From the NCBI RefSeq assembly GCF_052857255.1, contig NC_135500.1:101765394-101829393 (forward strand): 64,000 bases of DNA, given 5' to 3'. The notes below the pieces were generated by a model. The model was not told the DNA's origin. It did not search any database and saw only the letters and a program-made list of their open reading frames with translations. A program made the translations under genes and the position numbers. Numbering within the stretch: position 1 is the first letter of the stretch; every line of letters starts with the position of its first letter. The DNA is from Amblyomma americanum (taxonomy: Eukaryota > Arthropoda > Arachnida > Ixodida > Ixodidae). Below, piece after piece: positions 50,264 through 63,164 of this stretch.

Positions 50264-52286
50264 CCCTCCCAATTGTCCCAATTGTCGTGGTGGCTGGAAT
50301 CCCATGATTGTTACCCAGATTCCCAAATTTGTTTCCGCCCACAAATTGAAACGGAGGACGGACTTGCTACTTTGGATGCTGACGTGCTTTACCACTCTCC
50401 GCAGAGTCACCTTGTACGAACCGTAATCGCTACAGACATAACAAAGGCATATGGTAACATCCTTCACACTGCCATTCTTGCCTCCCTCACCGGTTCCTCC
50501 TCTCTATTCACGCCTTTTTAGCAAATAGAACCTTCTGCGTGCGTGTCCACGGAAAGCCCTTTGGTAACTTCACTTCCAATAGAGGAGTGCCGCAGGGCTC
50601 CTTTCTCGCCCCCACATTATTTAATGTGGCTTTAATTCCTCTTGTTCAAGCCCTAGAGTCCATTACTTCTATCCGCGTGCATGCGTATGCCGATGATATA
50701 ACCTTGTGGTACTGTCATCCAGATGCGTCTATTCATCAGTCGTTCGTTCAACACGCGCTGGATGTATTGACATCTCGCCTCCCACCTCTGGGTCTAACAC
50801 TCTCTCTTACTAAATCATGTTTCATTCGAATTGGAAATAAAGCCGGCTTACGGAAAGCTCCCCTTCAAATTTTACGGTACATAATTCTCTGATTCCTTAG
50901 GTAGAAGCTGTTCGTATTCTTGGTCTTCTCCTCCATACATCTGGGACTGGCACCTCGTAACTGGCAGCCACCCGTAAATCGGCTCACGCTACTCTAGGTC
51001 TAATTCGTCGCATAGCTATGCCCTCTGGTGGCGCACGCGCTCATATGGCCCGCCAGCTTGTGCGCTCTATCCTTCAGCCACGGATAGTATATCAGGCACA
51101 ATTTCAACGTCTCACCCGCAGACAGTGGGACACCCTTGATGCTATCAATCGTGAAGCTATGCGCGTCATAACATATCTGCCTCGTTTAGCACCCATACCG
51201 GTGCTACAGGAGTTCGCACAACTTAATACACTCAGTGAAATCATCGACCAACGGGTGGCAAATAGAGCTCGAAAACAGTCTCTCGAACTTCATCGTTTAA
51301 AGACACTTCCACCGCGGTCCTATTGCCAGCTCACTGACAATCGCCCCACTGTTTCCCCGTCGGTATCAGCAGCGTATCTGCCTGAAGGGTGCATATTATA
51401 TACGGATGCATCACATTCTGCAGAGAGGGGAGTTACTGCTGTGTATAGACCATCTCATCCGCATCTCTACTCTCGCGCGACGTATACTGCGGATACGTGC
51501 ACTCCCCTTACAATGGAACTTCAAGCCATTTATAATGCATTGCTTCCCTTCCTCTCGTTCCAACATTCAATACAGTTCATATTTACGCCGACTCCCGCGC
51601 CGCCCTTAAACAGCTTAAGGTTGTTCGACGAACGTTCCAGATTTCACAATCAATTCATGTGCTCTGCGCAAAGTATCCATGTCCTGTACGCATAAACTGG
51701 ATTCGCGGCCATGCCCAGGATCCACATAACATTCAAGCGGATGCTATGACTCATCTTCATACATTAGACGATCCGCCACCTTCCCCTCTTCCCCCTGATC
51801 CGTTCCTGTCCCATGCTTCTGATTCCGAAGTTTTGCGCCAGCGAACACGCGCTCTAATTCCTCCGTGTTCGCACCCTCTCCCCCGTAGTCTTACTCGGCA
51901 GGAGGAGGTATCCGTGCGCCGGATTCGGACAGGGGCGGCTCTGACACCATCTGTCCGTCATCGGTGGCGTGCCAAAGATCTGCCAGCACCTGACAGGTGC
52001 CCCCACTGTAGCGCTGCACCGGACATTTGTGATGTGCGGCACTTGTTATGGACGTGCCCAGCGACGGCTGCTATCAGAAAACGGCTCCTCAGGGAGGTGG
52101 GCCTGCGGTGGAACCGCGAAAGTGACTACGTGAAGTGGACTATGGACAACCATGTTATTAGCAACCTGTGCGACTACCTCAGCGCAACGGTTCTTCACTC
52201 CTTCTTTTAACTTTCAATCCCGTGAATTCCTTCCCCCCTTTCCTTTTTCAATTTATCACTCATGGCACACTTATCGAATAAAAAAA
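50264..52286 (+). mobile_element. 5'-truncated I-group LINE inserted in CR1 ORF1
   Basis: Flanked by the 10-bp duplication ATCGGGACCT (50254-50263 and 52287-52296). Content: part of RT (ATDITKAYGNILHTAIL near 50430, NRGVPQGSFLAPTLFNVAL near 50580, HAYADDITLWY near 50682), the connector and RNase H (51018-51695: ILYTDASHSAERGVTAVYR near 51395, CTPLTMELQAIYNALLPF near 51500). After a frameshift come YADSRAALKQL, RINWIRGHAQDPHNIQADAM near 51690 and the zinc block CPHCSAAPDICDVRHLLWTC near 52000. It ends at a TAA (52208-52210), a short UTR with CGAATAAAAAAA, and poly(A). Confidence 0.85.
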
Positions 52287-52399
52287 ATCGGGACCTGTTC
52301 TGGCGCACGCGCATGGCAGCGAAAAAAATGAATTCAAGTACTGCTGGTTGAATGGAGGAAAAATCTACGGAAAAAAAATCTCAAAGTTGATAATAACAG

Positions 52400-54865
52400 A
52401 ATTGCTTAGGCAGAATGGCAGATACTTTCAGTGAGTTATCTGATTTCACCTCTTTCGAGAAATCGTTTATATGCACGGCACACCGCGATTTTACACTTCT
52501 GAACATAAACATTAGGAGTCTACGTAAATACAGGGAGAAATTAAAGCGCTAGCTGAATCTTTGCTTGATTTTGTAGATGCTTTTGTGGTCACAGAAATCA
52601 ACGTGTAAGAAAATTTCCTACATATGTTCTCGTTAAATGGATACAAGTGTTGCAGCATAAAATTGACTAACCGTAGAGGTGGCGGCATTGCTAAATTTGT
52701 AAATTCAAAATATGACACATCACTGGTAGACTTTACTTTCAGGCATGCGAAATGCCTCGCCGTAAAGGTTTATTGTGTAAATTATGAACTGTTATTGTTA
52801 GCGGTCTACCGGCCCGCAAGAAATTGTGCTACTCGTTTTTTGTTGGAACTGAAAGAAGCATTGAAGACCTGGTCATCAGTGCATCAAGAATATCTGGCAG
52901 GCGATATCAATATTAACATCCTATGTCCAACGAACACCTAAGTATCAGATTATTTGTCCGCTTTACCATATTATCGTTTCACGTCAACAGTGATTGCCCC
53001 GAGATGAGAGGAAATTTTGAATGGCCGTTTTGTGACATCTTGCTTAGACCATATAGCGGTTCGAGCGCCTAACCATTCGCTAACTTCTTGTGTTATCACT
53101 CAAAGATTATCTGACCACTATGCTGTCTCAGCGTATCCCGAAGTGTATCGTTCGTTGGCACGCAGCATTCAAGTGATAAGGTCAGAACCACGTCAGAATT
53201 TCAGATTAACTTTGTGTATCAAAATAAACGTGACAGTCTCATTGTGAATTTCACCTGGTCTTCGTTGATTGACGGTAGGCCCCCAGACCAAGTGTACGAT
53301 AGCTTTTGTTAGCCACTAGCACATTTCGAACTGCCCTGGACATTTACCAGGAATAAAAAGTGCAGGAAAAGCTACCGATGGATCAATTCCGATATTATGC
53401 AAGCCATATCTCACAGAGGTTGGCTTTCTAAAAAAAGTAAACGCACCCCCAACAAAAAAGACCGCCAATTTGAATATAAGATTGCAAGAAATAAAGTAGT
53501 TTCTCTTCTCCGCACTGCAAAACGTCGCTTTTTTTACAAAACTGCAATCAATCATCCAAAAGTGCAAGCAAACCTTGGTCGCTGATAAACCATCTCGGAG
53601 GGAAATCCGAAAGCTCAAAATCCGTGATTGAACATTTTCAAGAAATCCTTGTCGAAACAGCTGACTTGTTCAAAATTTCTTGAGTCAGGCTTCAACCTAG
53701 GCGCTATCGGAGCCTCGGAAGGATGTGACGCTTGGTGATTCGTTTAGAGCATTTGAATTTTTACCACGGCTTTCGAAATCTCACCTTGCCCGAATCTTTT
53801 CCAGTTTCATTTGCATTTCCTTTTTTCCAGTAACTTGAGTACAAGAATACCTGTAAGCTTTGAGCCGCTTTGAGATATTGTGCTTTTCATATTAAATGGG
53901 TTTCCAGGTACCCGACCTGTGCCACAAGATCTAAAAACTGCTTTAGTTAGACCACTCCATAAGGCAGAAAAGAAGTCTAATATTGAAAACTACTGGCCTA
54001 AATCTATTTTGCCCCCAATATCTCAGGTTATAGAAAAGTATTTTATTGAGGTTACGACTTCTTTCATTTAAATGTTTTCCATTTTATCTGGCCAAAAATT
54101 TGGTTCCGTGCAAGGCCAGGATAATATTTCGCTCCTGGAAGAATTTGCAGATGATTTCTATTCTGCTTCTGAGCACAATCTCTTTAGCTGTGCTTTGTTT
54201 CTCGAACGTATCCAAAGTCTTTGATTCAGTTCGCCATGACATATAACTTCGCAAATTATATCTTACTGGCCCCTTATATACTCTACTTCAAAACTCTCTC
54301 ACTTGCAGGTCCCAAATGATTGTTATAGGAGCCAAATACTATAGCAGCAAATTATCCCTTGCTGCTGGAGTACCTCAAGGGTCAATTTTATCGCCTCTTC
54401 CCTTTCACATATTTGTGAACGATTTAATTTCAGTAATACCAAAAGTTAAAGTGTATCAGTGTGCGGACGATATCGTCCTTCTAACAAAAGTACGTTAATT
54501 ACAAAATGGCTGTTGAATATCTGCAGCAATTGGAGCACGGAGCTATGGTCTAGGTTTTTAAAAACAAACTTACCGTCAATCAAAAAAATACATAAAATAT
54601 ATGCTTCAAAAACCCCTAAAGATTGAAACCGCGGTCATTCCAGTGTATCTTCATACCCAAAACTCCTTATCCTGTAAGTGTACTCCGTTCGAAAATACAA
54701 ACTCAATTAAGTATCTCGGCATTCATATCGATAGTGACTTCCCGTGGCATAATCATCGGGAGGATTTACGCTCCAAAGTAAGATCTGTTGCATGTTTACT
54801 CTTTAACATTAAATGTTTGGTGCCGTTTCAGACTAAAAAAAATGATAGTACATTCTCTTGCATAC
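52400..54865 (+). pseudogene. CR1-group ORF2: nuclease and RT
   Basis: Nuclease: LLNINIRSLRKYREKLK near 52500, GGGIAKFVNSKYDTSLVDF near 52680, AVYRPARNCATRFLLELK near 52800, YLAGDININILCPT near 52890 (GDxN loop), SCLDHIAVRAPN near 53035, RLSDHYAVSAY near 53105 (SDH). RT: TALVRPLHKAEKKSNIENYWP near 53935, LDFSKVFDSVRHDI-like near 54200, AAGVPQGSILSPLPFHIFVN near 54360, YQCADDIVLLTK near 54450, NTNSIKYLGIHIDSDFPWH near 54700. Many stops and shifts. The C-terminal end is lost at the SINE. Confidence 0.8.
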
Positions 54866-54867
54866 AG

Positions 54868-55110
54868 ATCCGTTTTTATGGAGGCAAAATGCTAAGGCGC
54901 CCGTGTGCTGTGCGATGTAAGTGTACGTTAAAGATCCCTAGCTGATCGAAATTATTCCGGAGCCCTATACTACTGGCACTTCTTCCTTCCTTTCTTCTTT
55001 CATTCCCTCCTTTATCCCTTCCCTTACGGCGCGTTTCAAGTGTCCAACGATATATGAGACATAATCTGCGCCATTTCCTTCCCCAAAAACCAATTAATAA
55101 TATTATTGCA
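54868..55110 (+). mobile_element. SINE body, headless
   Basis: Plus-strand long-type SINE lacking the tRNA-like head: begins GTTTTTATGGAGGCAAAATG, then GTGCTGTGCGATGTAAGTG, ACGGCGCGTTTCAAGTGTCC, and CCAATTAATAATATTATT at the end. Confidence 0.85.
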
Positions 55111-55551
55111 CTTAATCGGAGCATAAAGCTACTTGTAGAATATTTTACGTATGTATAAGATTATCTGTCACACTAAGCTCTTTCAAAGCCAGACATCAAA
55201 GGCCGCCTGAGCCATATCAAGTGCAAAGGTGCTTAAGTGCCGCAGAATATGATGCTGTGATTATGTGCAGGAAACAAAATAGAATTGAAAAAAATAGATA
55301 GGTAGTAACAAAAATTCTCAGCATGTAGCGCAAAGAAGATAAGTGGTCCAAAGCCTGTTTTGTCAAGGGAGAGCGCTCCATTTTATCCAGAAAAGACGGC
55401 CTGACAACGTATCCGCCTTCAGCATCAGCGCAGAAAGCCAGCGTCTTAATCACCCAAGCTGAACAAAGCATTTCAGACCATCCGTGAGCATTCGGAACGC
55501 ACGGTCACCAAGTCAGCGCTCGTGCTCAGCAGGGTTCTCAACACAGCATAA

Positions 55552-56237
55552 ATGCAGTCCCTGCGTCTCTCGGTCATCTCTGCAGCCGTCGTCCTCGCTT
55601 GCGCATTCCCTCCACCGAAGCCTCTCAATTGACCAACAGGAGGAGGAGCTCTTGTCAAAACAACTCTTTTTTTTTACGAAGGCCTCTGCGAGGGTTGTCA
55701 CAGTTTCATCCTGAATCAACTGCGCCCCACTTACGGCAGGTTGGAAGACATCACCCTCGACCTCTTGCCGTTCGGCAATGCCCACATGAAAGCCGTCAAT
55801 GGTACCGTCATTTTCACGTGTCAGCGCGGCCCCTAAAAATGCTGAGTCAACGAGGTCCAGACGTGTGCAGTCAATTACATCCACCGTCCCACGCAGCTGC
55901 TACATTTCATCGCCTGCATGCTTTCGGGCAACGACCCCACCAAGGCATGCCAACCTTGCGCGCGGAAAGTGGGCACCGACTGGCCAGTGCTGGACAAGTG
56001 CAGCCAGAGATCCGAGGCAAGCAGCTACCTTACGAGATGGGCAAGAGGACGCGGGGACACCACCCGACCATCGAATACATGCCATGGTTTGAATTCTATA
56101 GCGTTCACAACGAAACCCTTGAAGTATTTGCGACACACGACCTCTTCAGGGTGGTGTGTGACCTTCTTAAGCCAGAGAAGCCCTACGTGTGCAAAAGTGC
56201 TGAACATATTCCAGGATATTGCTTCTCAAAATACTGA
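55552..56237 (+). pseudogene. GILT-like thiol reductase retropseudogene
   Basis: A GILT-family copy (gamma-interferon-inducible lysosomal thiol reductase; reduces protein disulfides in lysosomes) without introns. It starts at ATG 55552 with a signal peptide (MQSLRLSVISAAVVLACAFP). The active site CEGC (55687-55698) sits in FFYEGLCEGCHSFILNQLRP, then LEDITLDLLPFGNAHMKAVN. The family signature CQHG..EC..N..QTC is present as CQRGP*KC*VNEVQTC, with stops at 55834 and 55843. Next are HFIACMLSGNDPTKACQPCA and CSQRSE. A frameshift near 56005 leads to EIRGKQLPYEMGKRT, HHPTIEYMPWFEFYSVHNET and DLFRVVCDLL..YVC. Another stop is at 55630. About 228 codons, near the family's usual length. No poly(A) or target duplication is clear. 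Confidence 0.85.
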
Positions 56238-56249
56238 ATGTGTGCACAG

Positions 56250-59200
56250 TTAGCGTTATACAGCTTCCTTTGATTTGAGGAGAATGTTTATCCTTCTGCA
56301 CATATTTAGAGTGGTACTAGCCGACGACGCAGATCAAAAAACAAAGATAGGCGTCTCCTTCTTCAGTCGGCAAAGCAACCTAGACGTTAAAAACCTCTAT
56401 CAAGCTATTAACTTCTAATGGTGCGGCACACATAAGATTTTTTTTATTTTTAAAGTACGCGAAGCCAGATCCATCTTGCCTATAGCATTCGAGATTATAC
56501 GGCTAATTAAGGGTAATTATAAATGCGGAAAACCAACTTACGCCTTTTTAGCGCACTTCGCTCGTCCTAAGAATGCTTGACGTTTAACTCAAATCCTCGT
56601 AGTTATGACCACAACCAGAGATAGGCAATCACAGCTGAGAAGCAAAATCGCAGGTCACGTCAGCGGAGGTTTTTCGTCAAGCATAATTTCGCTAACATTG
56701 TACGTTAGGGCAGTAATGACCATCCCATGTGTTTGTATTTTTTATACTTGTCTTGATATATAATAAATCATTTACCTTTCAGATGGTGCCCTGAACGTTG
56801 TAGAGCAATGTGAAGTCTAATGTGTAAGATGCATTCGCCCACTCGACTAAGAGGTTAAATTATAGAAAAGAATAATTCAATTAGTTACTGAAATAGGGAA
56901 GACGTGTCAGTTGATCGGGGATGGCCGGTAAGAAGAAGAATGCGTCTATGATTAGCTTAGGTACAATGTTGGGCGTGCTCTGAAATGGACATTTTCAGCG
57001 TTGTTTGGCGACGGCGACCACATGCTATCATGTAGCATTTTTTCTCCTGTTGTTAGATTCTTTTAGCTGAAATTGTATTCCATCTCAGTTGAACGTCCTT
57101 CCACCAAAATCGCCGTGATATTGACACCAAAGCTGACCCGAGTTTCTCTCCGATAGGCGGATATATGCGAGAAAAATATCCCTAAACGCCCCAAGATGGG
57201 CTTGAAAACCGCGTCGGCTCGATTCCAATATCTTGCTCGACTGACACACTGGTCACTCGGCCTTCGCAGCAGGGAATAAAGAAGGTGCGTAATTATTGTT
57301 TCTAGATATCGACAGCCCTTGCTAGAGAATAGGTGGGAAGACTGCATTGCGTTACATAAGCCCCGCCAAACGGAAGTGTTTAGGTCGCCGTATTGTCAAC
57401 GCGTGGTGCTTCTTACTGCGACAAGTAGCGACACATATGGTGGTGATAAAATCAGAAATGACATAGGCCATTATCATCGTCATCGGTTTCGCTTCATGCC
57501 TTGAACAAATATACTGCTCGCCGTGTTGCGCAGAGCTAGCGCTGCGCCTGTTAAAGGGTCCTGATTATTGGAAGGAAAGCAAGCGTCTTGATATTTGAAA
57601 TGCAATTCGAGCTTGGCACTGGAGCGCAAAAGCGCTCGGTTAATCAACAACGGCCTTTTTATGCGACCGTGCACGAACGCGAACCGGGAGCCGCTTGCGC
57701 CATTCTCGCCAGAGAAGAAAATCGGACAAACACCACGCTAGCACATATTTAACCAGGCCAAACACGATTCAATAATTGCGGACAAAAGCAACCATGCGAT
57801 GCGCTGATCCTTCATATACCGAGCAGATCTGGACAAAAGCATTTTCAAACGATAAGCAGTTTATGAACGCAATTTTTTCATATAATGTGGGATTTCACTA
57901 TTACAATCAATATATCCACAGAAAACTTGACGGCAGTGTTCTGTTTTTTTTTTTCTATTCACGTTTTTGCTATAGTCAAAACCGTTCCACATTGGTTTTC
58001 TATGCCAGTCATAACTGTTCGATGCGATCGCCGGAAACACTTTAAAAGAAAGATTTTGCTACTTATCGACATAGTGGATCATTATCTTAAATATTTCCAT
58101 AACTTGTTTTGCAATTTTTAATTTTCAAAATCTCTGCCCTCTAAAGCTAGACCTGGCCCTCTCGGCTACGTGACAGATTACACATTTCACAGTTGGTCAG
58201 ATTATTAGGGGGATCCCCAAAGGTGGAGTAGTTTTGCAATAAGAGAGTAATTACTCATTGGCATTGCACATTGCAAGGACAAAGATAACTGAAAATCCCT
58301 TCAGACGGAAAGGAGTAGAAAAAATGGCGGTCGATTTAGAATGTTTAGCACAAATGCGAATTACGTGCACTCGCACTTCAGTATTCAATTGGGCTTCATT
58401 TGCGATTCAAGGCGGCTTAGGAGGGAAATGCGATAACCTTGTGTTTTGTATCCATTGCGCACGCATGAAAATTGACGAAGACGACGACACCCGAAGCACA
58501 GCGCGAGAGACTGGCAGTTAAACACGCGGGATGTTCAGCTCCAGCAATGAAATAGTGGTGTAATGCAATGGAGGCGCGAAGCTGATCTGTTCGCGCCGCT
58601 GGGGATTCGGAACCCACTCGCGGCCATTAAGGTATTTTGCATAGTTGGTCATAAAGCCTGCTGGCAGGTTCCCACAGCTGCTGGGAAGATTTTCACTGGC
58701 CCAGGGTGGCAGGTGGGCTGCTACCTGCCAGAGCCTTCGGACAGAGTAATATCTGCGGATATTGAAAATGGGGGTTTTAGTGCTGGCGCACTAATAGTTG
58801 CTTAGGCGAGACGATGTGGTGTAAGGAAGAGGTTAGTAATTTAAAATTGTTTTGTAGACCTGCCCAAAGAGTAATGCTATTCATAGCTATTTATGGGCAT
58901 TAAGATGAAGCTCGGTGTTTTAGGTACTCCTGCTAACGTGTGTTTGCCGGCAACAAATCAAAAAGAAATATCCCGCTGTAGACAGGAGAGCTAGTAGTCT
59001 GGATGTCACAGCTTCAGTTCCTAGTGAAGCTGCAGTTTGTCTACTTGTTTTATTCGTCGCTCTTTTTTACTCTACTGATGCTGCTCAGGTCAACCTAATT
59101 GCTTCTAATTTTCTAGTTCCTAATTTATTTCTATACTGTCAGTCCCCCTTTCCTGACCCTGCAATTGCTGCGTCCCAGTGTTGAGCGCTATGCAGGTTCT

Positions 59201-59655
59201 GTGATCAAATATACTTTCGACGGGATATCAATGACGATCGGCTCGAGAATATAGAGAAATTGGTAGGAGAAAAACGAACTCAAGAAATCTTCGTTAGTGA
59301 CTGCGATGCGTCTTCGGTGATCTTTCACTTCTGTATAAGCAGATGCCGTGTCCGACTATTCAGTTCTAGCAAGCAAAACGTTCAGTGATGTTAACACTAA
59401 GAAACTCGAAAGCTCGCTCATATCCGGTTTCTGTGGAAGACAGTTCCCCGCATGCGGATGAAAGTGAAAGTTAGGTCTGCGAGGGCTTAAGCATACCAAG
59501 AGGCGAAGCTGGGAATTCGTAGTCAGAACATGGACACATTAAGTTGGACAGATAGCAATGCTTAATTAAAACGAGTGTATAGGACTTTTCTTGTGACTAC
59601 GGCATGGCGGTAAGTAAATTGCTTCATATAGATTTAAATTTAATACGAGCATTTT
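56250..59655. other. Long stretch without supported gene
   Basis: AT-rich intergenic or intronic sequence. Open frames (57063-57347 minus, 57776-58045 plus, 58258-58521 plus) have no recognisable motif. No repeats of the families seen elsewhere were found by eye. Confidence 0.5.
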
Positions 59656-59665
59656 CTTTCTGATT

Positions 59666-59908
59666 TAGACACCCACCGTGGTGGCTCAGTGATTATGGTG
59701 CTCAGCTACTGACCCGAAAGACGTCGGCTCGATGCTGGCTGCAGTGGTCGAATTTCGGTGGCGGCGGAATTCTAGAGGCTCGTGGGCTGTGCGATGTCAG
59801 TGCACGTTAAAGAACTCCAGGTGGTCGAAATTTCCGGAGATTTTTATTAAGGCGTTCTCATAGCCTGAGTCACATTGGGCTTTTAAACATAATAAATCAA
59901 ATCAAACC
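59666..59908 (+). mobile_element. tRNA-headed SINE (short type)
   Basis: Head CCACCGTGGTGGCTCAGTGA, diverged B-box (CGGCTCGATGCTGG), body GTGCGATGTCAGTGCACG and end CTGAGTCACATTGGGC. Flanks TTTCTGATT (59657-59665) and TTTCTGGTT (59909-59917), one mismatch, are a likely target duplication. Confidence 0.85.
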
Positions 59909-60369
59909 TTTCTGGTTAAATTTTTTCTGTTTTTTATGCGCATTGTGTACTGCTGCGTCAGTGATCAATGAATACCTGCAATGCGTTGAAATTCTTACGA
60001 AGTTTTTCGGGGCGCATGATTTTTTGCCTACTGTACTTGCGTACAACTCCAGCTTACCCGGGCAAAAGTCTTGAAAAATGCAAAACTTTAAGGTACTGTT
60101 TTGCGAATATTGAAATTATTGGTACATTATTCTGATCTGTAGCAAACTATTTTTTTAAAGTGTTTAAAGTGATCTCATCTAACAGTTAAGCTGCCAAAGA
60201 AGATCAATGAGGGACAATTTTGACGATAGAAAAACATCAGTGGGAAAAAAATGAAAGACTGCCATCGGGTGATGTGCAGATATATTGCTTGTTTTAGTGA
60301 AATCTTACATTATACTAAAAAACTTCCGTTCATAAACACTTTCGTGCTGAAAAATTCTTTTGTCCAGAA

Positions 60370-60592
60370 TTGCTGGGAATGAGTATTGCTTGTTTTTTTG
60401 TAGGTATAGTGTAAATAATTTTTTTTTTATATGGAATGGAAAACCGAAATTTCTATGTCAAGTGCCCCTTTTTGCTACGCTCTACAAACAAAACAATGAC
60501 AGAGACCTCTTCAGGTTGTATGATCCTTTCGTCTCTTTCCCTGCAGGACATGTCCTGAAAATAAATTGCTTTGATTTGATTTGATTTGAAAA
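60370..60592 (+). mobile_element. LINE 3' tail fragment
   Basis: Non-coding 3' UTR-like sequence ending CCTGAAAATAAATTG and a TTTGA repeat (60570-60590), the style of tail seen on CR1-group LINEs here. The left edge is not defined. Confidence 0.5.
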
Positions 60593-60599
60593 ACAATAA

Positions 60600-62925
60600 A
60601 ACGGTATGGACCTGCAGTGGCACCTTAGAGACACCTAGTGGTATTCGCGCAGCGTGGATTTGAGCATCGAGGACGAAACTGGTGCATTTTACACTTCTAA
60701 TGTCCACACCACTTGACAAAGGCACTGATTCGTTCTCCTGAATAAAAATGCTACCCCTTGACAGGGGCGAGCAGACGAGCCCTAAAGAGCACAAGTGACT
60801 CTGAGCGTTCCTGCTTGGGACTTCCTTCGCACTTCGGGAGTTTTGAGTGAAGCCGGATGACTGGCCGGCAGCGAACCTTTCAGAAAACTCCAATACCCAC
60901 CGCTGTCGGTCTAATACATTCTTGTGTTTCCTGTATAGGCCCCCTGCTTGCATGATATGAGTTTGTGAAACAATACGCATATTTTAAAACAAGAACAAGA
61001 CTACATAGCTGGCATCGCCAGTTAATGCACTCGTCAAGCATAAAAATGAGAGAGGCGAAACTGCTCAGGTTTAGTGAACTATTAGAAGTTTCTATAGTGG
61101 TAATAATCGCTTTAGAGTTTCGCCAATCAGCAATTCGCCTCTTTTACGTATGGCCATGTTATTCATATGTGCTATTAAAAGCTGAGTGAAGACTGCCTAT
61201 TTATCTGCGACAAGTGTAGAATTTTGTGCTCCACGAGTTCATAAGTTCCCGAAGCACGCTAGCTTACGCGTGCTCCAAATGGAGGCTTCTAGCTCGTTCA
61301 TCTTTATAGCCCCACAAAGTACTCTTCCTTTAGCGTTAGAAAATGGAATATCTTAATGTTTTGTTTTTCCTTTCATGCATTTGTTACTATAGTCAAATAC
61401 AACTTACGATCAGAGCAGCTTTTCACCTCAAGGGACCCCCTGCCAGCCAATGGCGACGGCCGATTCTCGTGACTCTGCTGGTGTGATAAAGCAGGAAGTG
61501 GTAGATGAAAGAGGATAATTCCTTCCCACTATGAACGGCGATAGAACCTCTTTCCATTCTGGCGCCGCCTCCTATATTGTCACGATAGCGCGGTCATTAG
61601 AATCGGGGGACACCACTGTCTGAAAGGTGGTCTTTTGACGGAGAAAAGCCGCTGCGTTCTTAAGTTGTATCCGACTATACACTGATCGCCTATTATTTTA
61701 CCAAAAGCAAATAGGCCATTTGTTCTGCTGATAAAATTTCTCCTCGTGAAGAGAGAGACGCTTCACAGTCTCCTATCTGGACGGCACTCTCTGCGCTGCA
61801 TTCCTGTTATTTCGATGGGGATTCGGCCAGATATTGCATTGCTATTGCAAAAGCATTCAAGAAACGCGCGTAACGTGCAGACACTGTCAAAATTACAATT
61901 TGCTGTCGCAACATACCTCTCACTCTGACGTCATTTTCTTTATTGTCAAAGCTCATGTTGCCGGTGAAAGTGGGCATATACTATCTGGAGACTTTAAGAC
62001 ATCAATCTAGGTTTACTGTAGTGTCCATTCAAATTTTATGCCAACTTTATTGTTAACAAAAACTCTTTCAAAAATAGCACAATTTCCAGTCTACGAGCCG
62101 TCTATGAGGCACTACGCCACTCAAGGGAGCGCTCCCTTGTGACGCACATACATGCGCCTAGGACTTTCTATGAAAGAAATCATTGTGAAAGGTTTGTGCG
62201 ACCATGGGGTTTTTTCTTGTATACGTCGGCGACAAGGAACGTATTACTGCTCTTGATCCTCTTTACCGCAATAACCGAAGCGTCATCCAAGACGGCAAGC
62301 CAACACTTCTACCGACGATAGCAATATCTCCTCGGTCATTACTTTCTCAATAAAGAAAACTAACACGAAACTGAAAATAAATATCTGGTTGTCACTATGT
62401 TGAGGCCTAGCGATGCAGTAATGCCGTGTGTTGATATTTTCCGCGATATATCACGACGTTTTCTGAAACAGTGCGCTTGGTGTGAGTAATTCGCTTAATT
62501 GAGCAACTTTCATGTCTTAAGGAATTATTCAACGTTTCGCATGTTTTAACTGCGACGTGTTACTCAGATGTCACATGAGCATTTTACTTGGCACTTTATT
62601 CCTTTCACTGACGGCAAAAGACCTTTGAAAAGGTAAGAAAAGCACGTAAAGTATACGAGTGAATTGATCGAAGAAATGCTTCCGGAAAAATAATTTATGA
62701 ATGACGTATCCGTGTCATCCTCTGAAGCGCGAAAATTGGTCTCAAGCTGACACTTTAATGCTATGAAAATGTTTTTCCAATTTCCATACAATAATTAAGA
62801 TTTTCTGCCATGAACAATAGGAGGAATTATTGAGGCAGGTCCTTCTAAAGAAGTCTCGCACCCTGAGAAACTTGACAACTCTAGAAGAACTTATAAATGC
62901 TGAGCACTAGTCATGACTCACTGTC
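60600..62925. other. Stretch without supported gene
   Basis: AT-rich. The longest frame (60453-60980 minus) partly overlaps the LINE tail and has no motif. Nothing called. Confidence 0.5.
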
Positions 62926-62931
62926 TGGTAA

Positions 62932-63160
62932 GCTGACGCGGTGGCTCAGTAGTTATGGCGCTTGGCAGTTGATCTGAACAACGCGGGTTCGATCCTGGCC
63001 GCGGCGGTCGATGTCGACGGAGGCGAAATTCTAGAGACCGTTTACTGTGTGATGTTAGTGCATGTTAAAGAACCACAGGTGACCGAAGTTTAAGGAGCCC
63101 TTCTCTACGGCGTCCCTCATAGCCTGAGTAGCTTTGGGACGATAAACGATCAAAAAATTT
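62932..63160 (+). mobile_element. tRNA-headed SINE (short type), diverged
   Basis: Head GCGGTGGCTCAGTAGTTATG, B-box GGGTTCGATCCTGG, body GTGTGATGTTAGTGCATG and end CTGAGTAGCTTTGGGACG. No clear flanking duplication. Confidence 0.85.
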
Positions 63161-63164
63161 AAAG

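Larger units (their letters stand above)
49447..54865 (+). mobile_element. CR1-group LINE with ORF1 and ORF2, interrupted
   Basis: A near-complete but decayed CR1-group element: ORF1 (49447-50253, resuming 52287-52400), ORF2 nuclease (52490-53250) and RT (53800-54850). It carries an I-group LINE inserted in ORF1 (50264-52286). Its 3' end is obscured by a SINE at 54868. The preceding LINE's TTGA tail (49269-49313) lies just upstream. Confidence 0.8.

Noticed and set aside
55513..55884. Minus-strand frame of 123 codons
   Set aside because: Antisense to the GILT pseudogene, with no motif of its own.
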